Below, piece by piece: positions 61,501-64,000 of a stretch of DNA of 64,000 nucleotides. The position numbers and the translations under genes are program-made. The notes beneath the pieces were generated by a model. It ran no database searches, was not told the DNA's origin, and saw only the letters and a program-made list of their open reading frames with translations. The stretch's first letter is position 1, and each line of letters begins with the position of its first letter. The stretch comes from Marchantia polymorpha subsp. ruderalis (Eukaryota; Streptophyta; Marchantiopsida; Marchantiales; Marchantiaceae), in contig AP031358.1 in NCBI GenBank assembly GCA_037833965.1, positions 876,001 through 940,000 of the forward strand, read 5' to 3'.

Positions 61501-64000
61501 CAATCATGAACATTCAAACTTCAAACTGTTTTCTTCACTTTTGAACATCCACTGATTTTGTTGACAAACAAACATATGGATTAGAATCATGTACTCCTAG
61601 TATATATTTCTCTTTTCATCAAGATGACGGAAAATATTTGTGCAATAAATTTTAAAAACTAGCCAAAGAATGGCATGTCTTTTCAATTTCTATTGATAAC
61701 TTTCAGATAATAGTGATTTACAATATGCCGAGATAAAAAAATACACGGCATTGGTCGAAACATATTATTAAGCTTTAATATAATGAGGTCGAGTGTGTTT
61801 TGAAATATAGGGTTGAGTAATTAAGTGTAATAAAGTTTCTATCATCACGAAAAATTTCTTATTTCGGCTAAAGAAATTACAGGGATAATGTGCTAATTAA
61901 ATACATGGAGAGAAAGTTACATGCACATTTCCTCAAGCTCCTTATACACACATCATACATGCGTTTATAAACTCCACATCTCAGGATTCTTCTGTGGTGC
62001 AGAAGGTCTTTTGTATATTTAAATTTCATTTCTACTTTACTTTATATTTCTCAATTTAATAAGCTCTTTCTTACCAATATTATCTCTGAAAATGACATAA
62101 AATTATTTTTTCGTGCTTTATTGATTGTATCATTTATCACATTGCATTATAAGTCATATTCTATACGTGTGCAATAAACTCTCAAAGATATCACTGTACG
62201 ATACTATCACATGACAGCTCACGAAGAAACTCGGCCACAACCCAATCTTACCTGGAATATGACTACTTTCTCGGACACAATCAAAAGGAGAGAGAATATT
62301 GTTGTTTATATAGAATATTATCAAAAGGCTAGCGTCTGCTCCATAATAATAGAAAGGAGTAGCTTTGAGGGTAACCTCATTAGCTTCCCCTACACTTTCT
62401 CTAGAATGTGCATTTATTTTTTCGCTTCTCTGTCCTAAGATCATAGCTGAGCATAATTGGAAGGCTGATCAAGGGGATCAAAAGAAATCGAAGTACTAGA
62501 GACTGTTAATGACTGCTCGTTACTTCATACTCTTCAATGCCGAGAAGGAGATCAGAACAATCTGCAAGTGTAGCTCTTTTACTCACTTTAGCCTTTCATC
62601 CAATGATTTCCAATCTGCATAGGGCTAGACGTGAGAAAATAGCCACCAAGGTGAAATATGACATCATCCACCGCAAAGACTTCAAGCAATGAAAATTCCT
62701 AAGTTTCCTGCATTACAAGCTACGCATAGAAGAAATACGACGGGATGAAGAGGACTCCTCATAAAAAATAACTTCCCTGCATTACAAGTGCTAATTTGTT
62801 CTGACTTAGATAATTAGCTGCAGAAGGAAGTAACAAGTGTCCATGAACTCGCGAATGGAAGAGAAACATACGTTATAGGAGATGCTTTACCAACATCTTG
62901 CTCTCCAAGTGCCGTAGGAATGATTCAATAAGAGGAACCCGTTCGTCAGAGACAATGGCAGCAGCAAAGTCTATCCAGTTCAGGCTGCATCTTGATTGAT
63001 GACCCCAAGTGTACTATGATAAATATTTAATGAGTGAGAGAACTAGGCACATTCGATAAACGTTGAAATAATCCGGCTAGCTTATGGACGATCATAATGT
63101 TGTATACTTCCATTGGATTCTTCAGTGATCTACAGAAGTTGAGATGTAGAGTAAGAATGTCACCAAACTATATCAGTCAACACGTTTCTTACTATACTTG
63201 ATCTTCACGTCTGGAAACTCAAAAGGACTTATACTTCATTACTTCCTACGTTGTGAATAGAGCTAATATCAGCAAATTAATTTCAGTTTGATGGCCCCTA
63301 TACGTAGAGATTTTGTAGGAAATGAGCACTTGTTCCAAAGTTGGAAAATAGATCACATCTGTGCTACTTTGGGTTGATAAAGAGAATGCCTGTCATATAT
63401 GTACCACCTTTACAGCGGCATCACTGCGAAGTGTCTGATGAGTCTGCTCACATGAACCATTGACGTTCACTTTTGGTTATACTCCAAAGTACATCCATCT
63501 ACTACTCTACAAGAGAAAAGCTGTGGTAGAGGCAAACACTCTACCTTCTGCATGCATGGTCAGGACTTCGGTTGGTAGCATGAATGCTGAAATCGTGGAT
63601 GATACAACATGCAACTGCCACCTATATCCTGATCGCTGTAAACTAGACCAGGTACTGCGTTCCACTTGTCAACAACTTGTGCCAAAATGAGTCGCACTAT
63701 CAAATCCTGCTGAGGTTCAGTGCGATATGCACATGCACATGGTGATCCTTCATCTCAACTGAATGTTCACTCTTGTATTGTACGATACTCTAGATACTTC
63801 AGAAGTAAAAAAAAAGGTGAAATGTACTTTGAAACAATCTTTGTGAAAACACAAGTAATTATCTGAAGTATGTGTTACCCTCGTGGTGTTTATGATTTCT
63901 CAAGCCCATTTATAGAAGGTTGATATTTGTGATTGATATCACTAGCATAGTGTGAAAACGGACTAAGATCGAACATAATGTGGAGGCAAGAGGCCAACAG
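58530..64000. other. AT-rich right end without a recognisable gene
   Basis: Most of this 5.5 kb is AT-rich and closed in all frames. Near the right edge the composition becomes more balanced. Minus-strand segments at about 62890-63000 (with NWIDFAAAIVSDERVPLIES) and 63060-63135 (with KLAGLFQRLSNV) read like exons of one gene, but I could not connect them in phase or name them. No RNA gene or mobile element was seen. Confidence 0.35.

Noticed and set aside
1..64000. CRISPR arrays, operons, bacterial promoters
   Set aside because: The DNA is eukaryotic nuclear sequence; no regularly spaced short repeats with unique spacers were found.

Overview
The window looks like nuclear DNA of a seedless land plant, most likely a bryophyte. 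Genes are spaced several kilobases apart, carry AT-rich spliceosomal introns, and sit between a decayed Ty1/copia element and other relics. Two genes are informative about the organism. One encodes CFAP52, a WD40 protein of motile cilia, which is kept in plants with swimming sperm and absent from flowering plants. The other is a plant-type phosducin-like protein 3. The exact species cannot be told from the sequence.

Layout. 0-7.9 kb: no secure gene; a 272-bp tandem duplication, a divergent ~150-bp repeat array and two hairpins. 7.9-9.2 kb (-): single-exon F-box protein. 9.3-14.3 kb: no gene seen. 14.3-19.4 kb (-): degenerate copia retrotransposon with both LTRs and a tRNA-Met primer site. 19.4-21.7 kb: AT-rich spacer. 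21.7-22.6 kb (-): tentative small secreted Cys-containing protein. 23.2-24.6 kb (+): 472-residue single-exon protein of a family I believe is conserved in plants but uncharacterised. 24.8-27.7 kb (-): partly resolved multi-exon gene for a membrane protein. 29.7-31.9 kb (-): PLP3, nine exons. 37.1-39.6 kb (+): UEV1/MMS2-type ubiquitin E2 variant, four exons. 41.6-45 kb: AT-rich repeats and a relic of a hAT/DUF659-like transposase. 46.0-47.0 kb (+): MYND zinc finger fused to an alpha/beta-hydrolase fold that appears to have lost its catalytic residues. 48.0-57.3 kb (-): CFAP52, fourteen exons, with an opposite-strand coiled-coil pseudogene in its 3.5-kb first intron. 57.3-64 kb: GC-rich upstream region with a perfect 20-bp hairpin, then AT-rich DNA without a recognisable gene.

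Functional themes are mostly independent housekeeping roles: ubiquitin signalling (F-box adaptor, UEV), tubulin folding and microtubules (PLP3), and axoneme structure (CFAP52). PLP3 and CFAP52 both bear on microtubules but are 16 kb apart and are not evidence of a cluster. Exon models were built by hand from reading frame, splice sites and family resemblance; for PLP3, UEV1 and CFAP52 every junction keeps phase. Two introns, one in PLP3 and one in CFAP52, use GC rather than GT donors.
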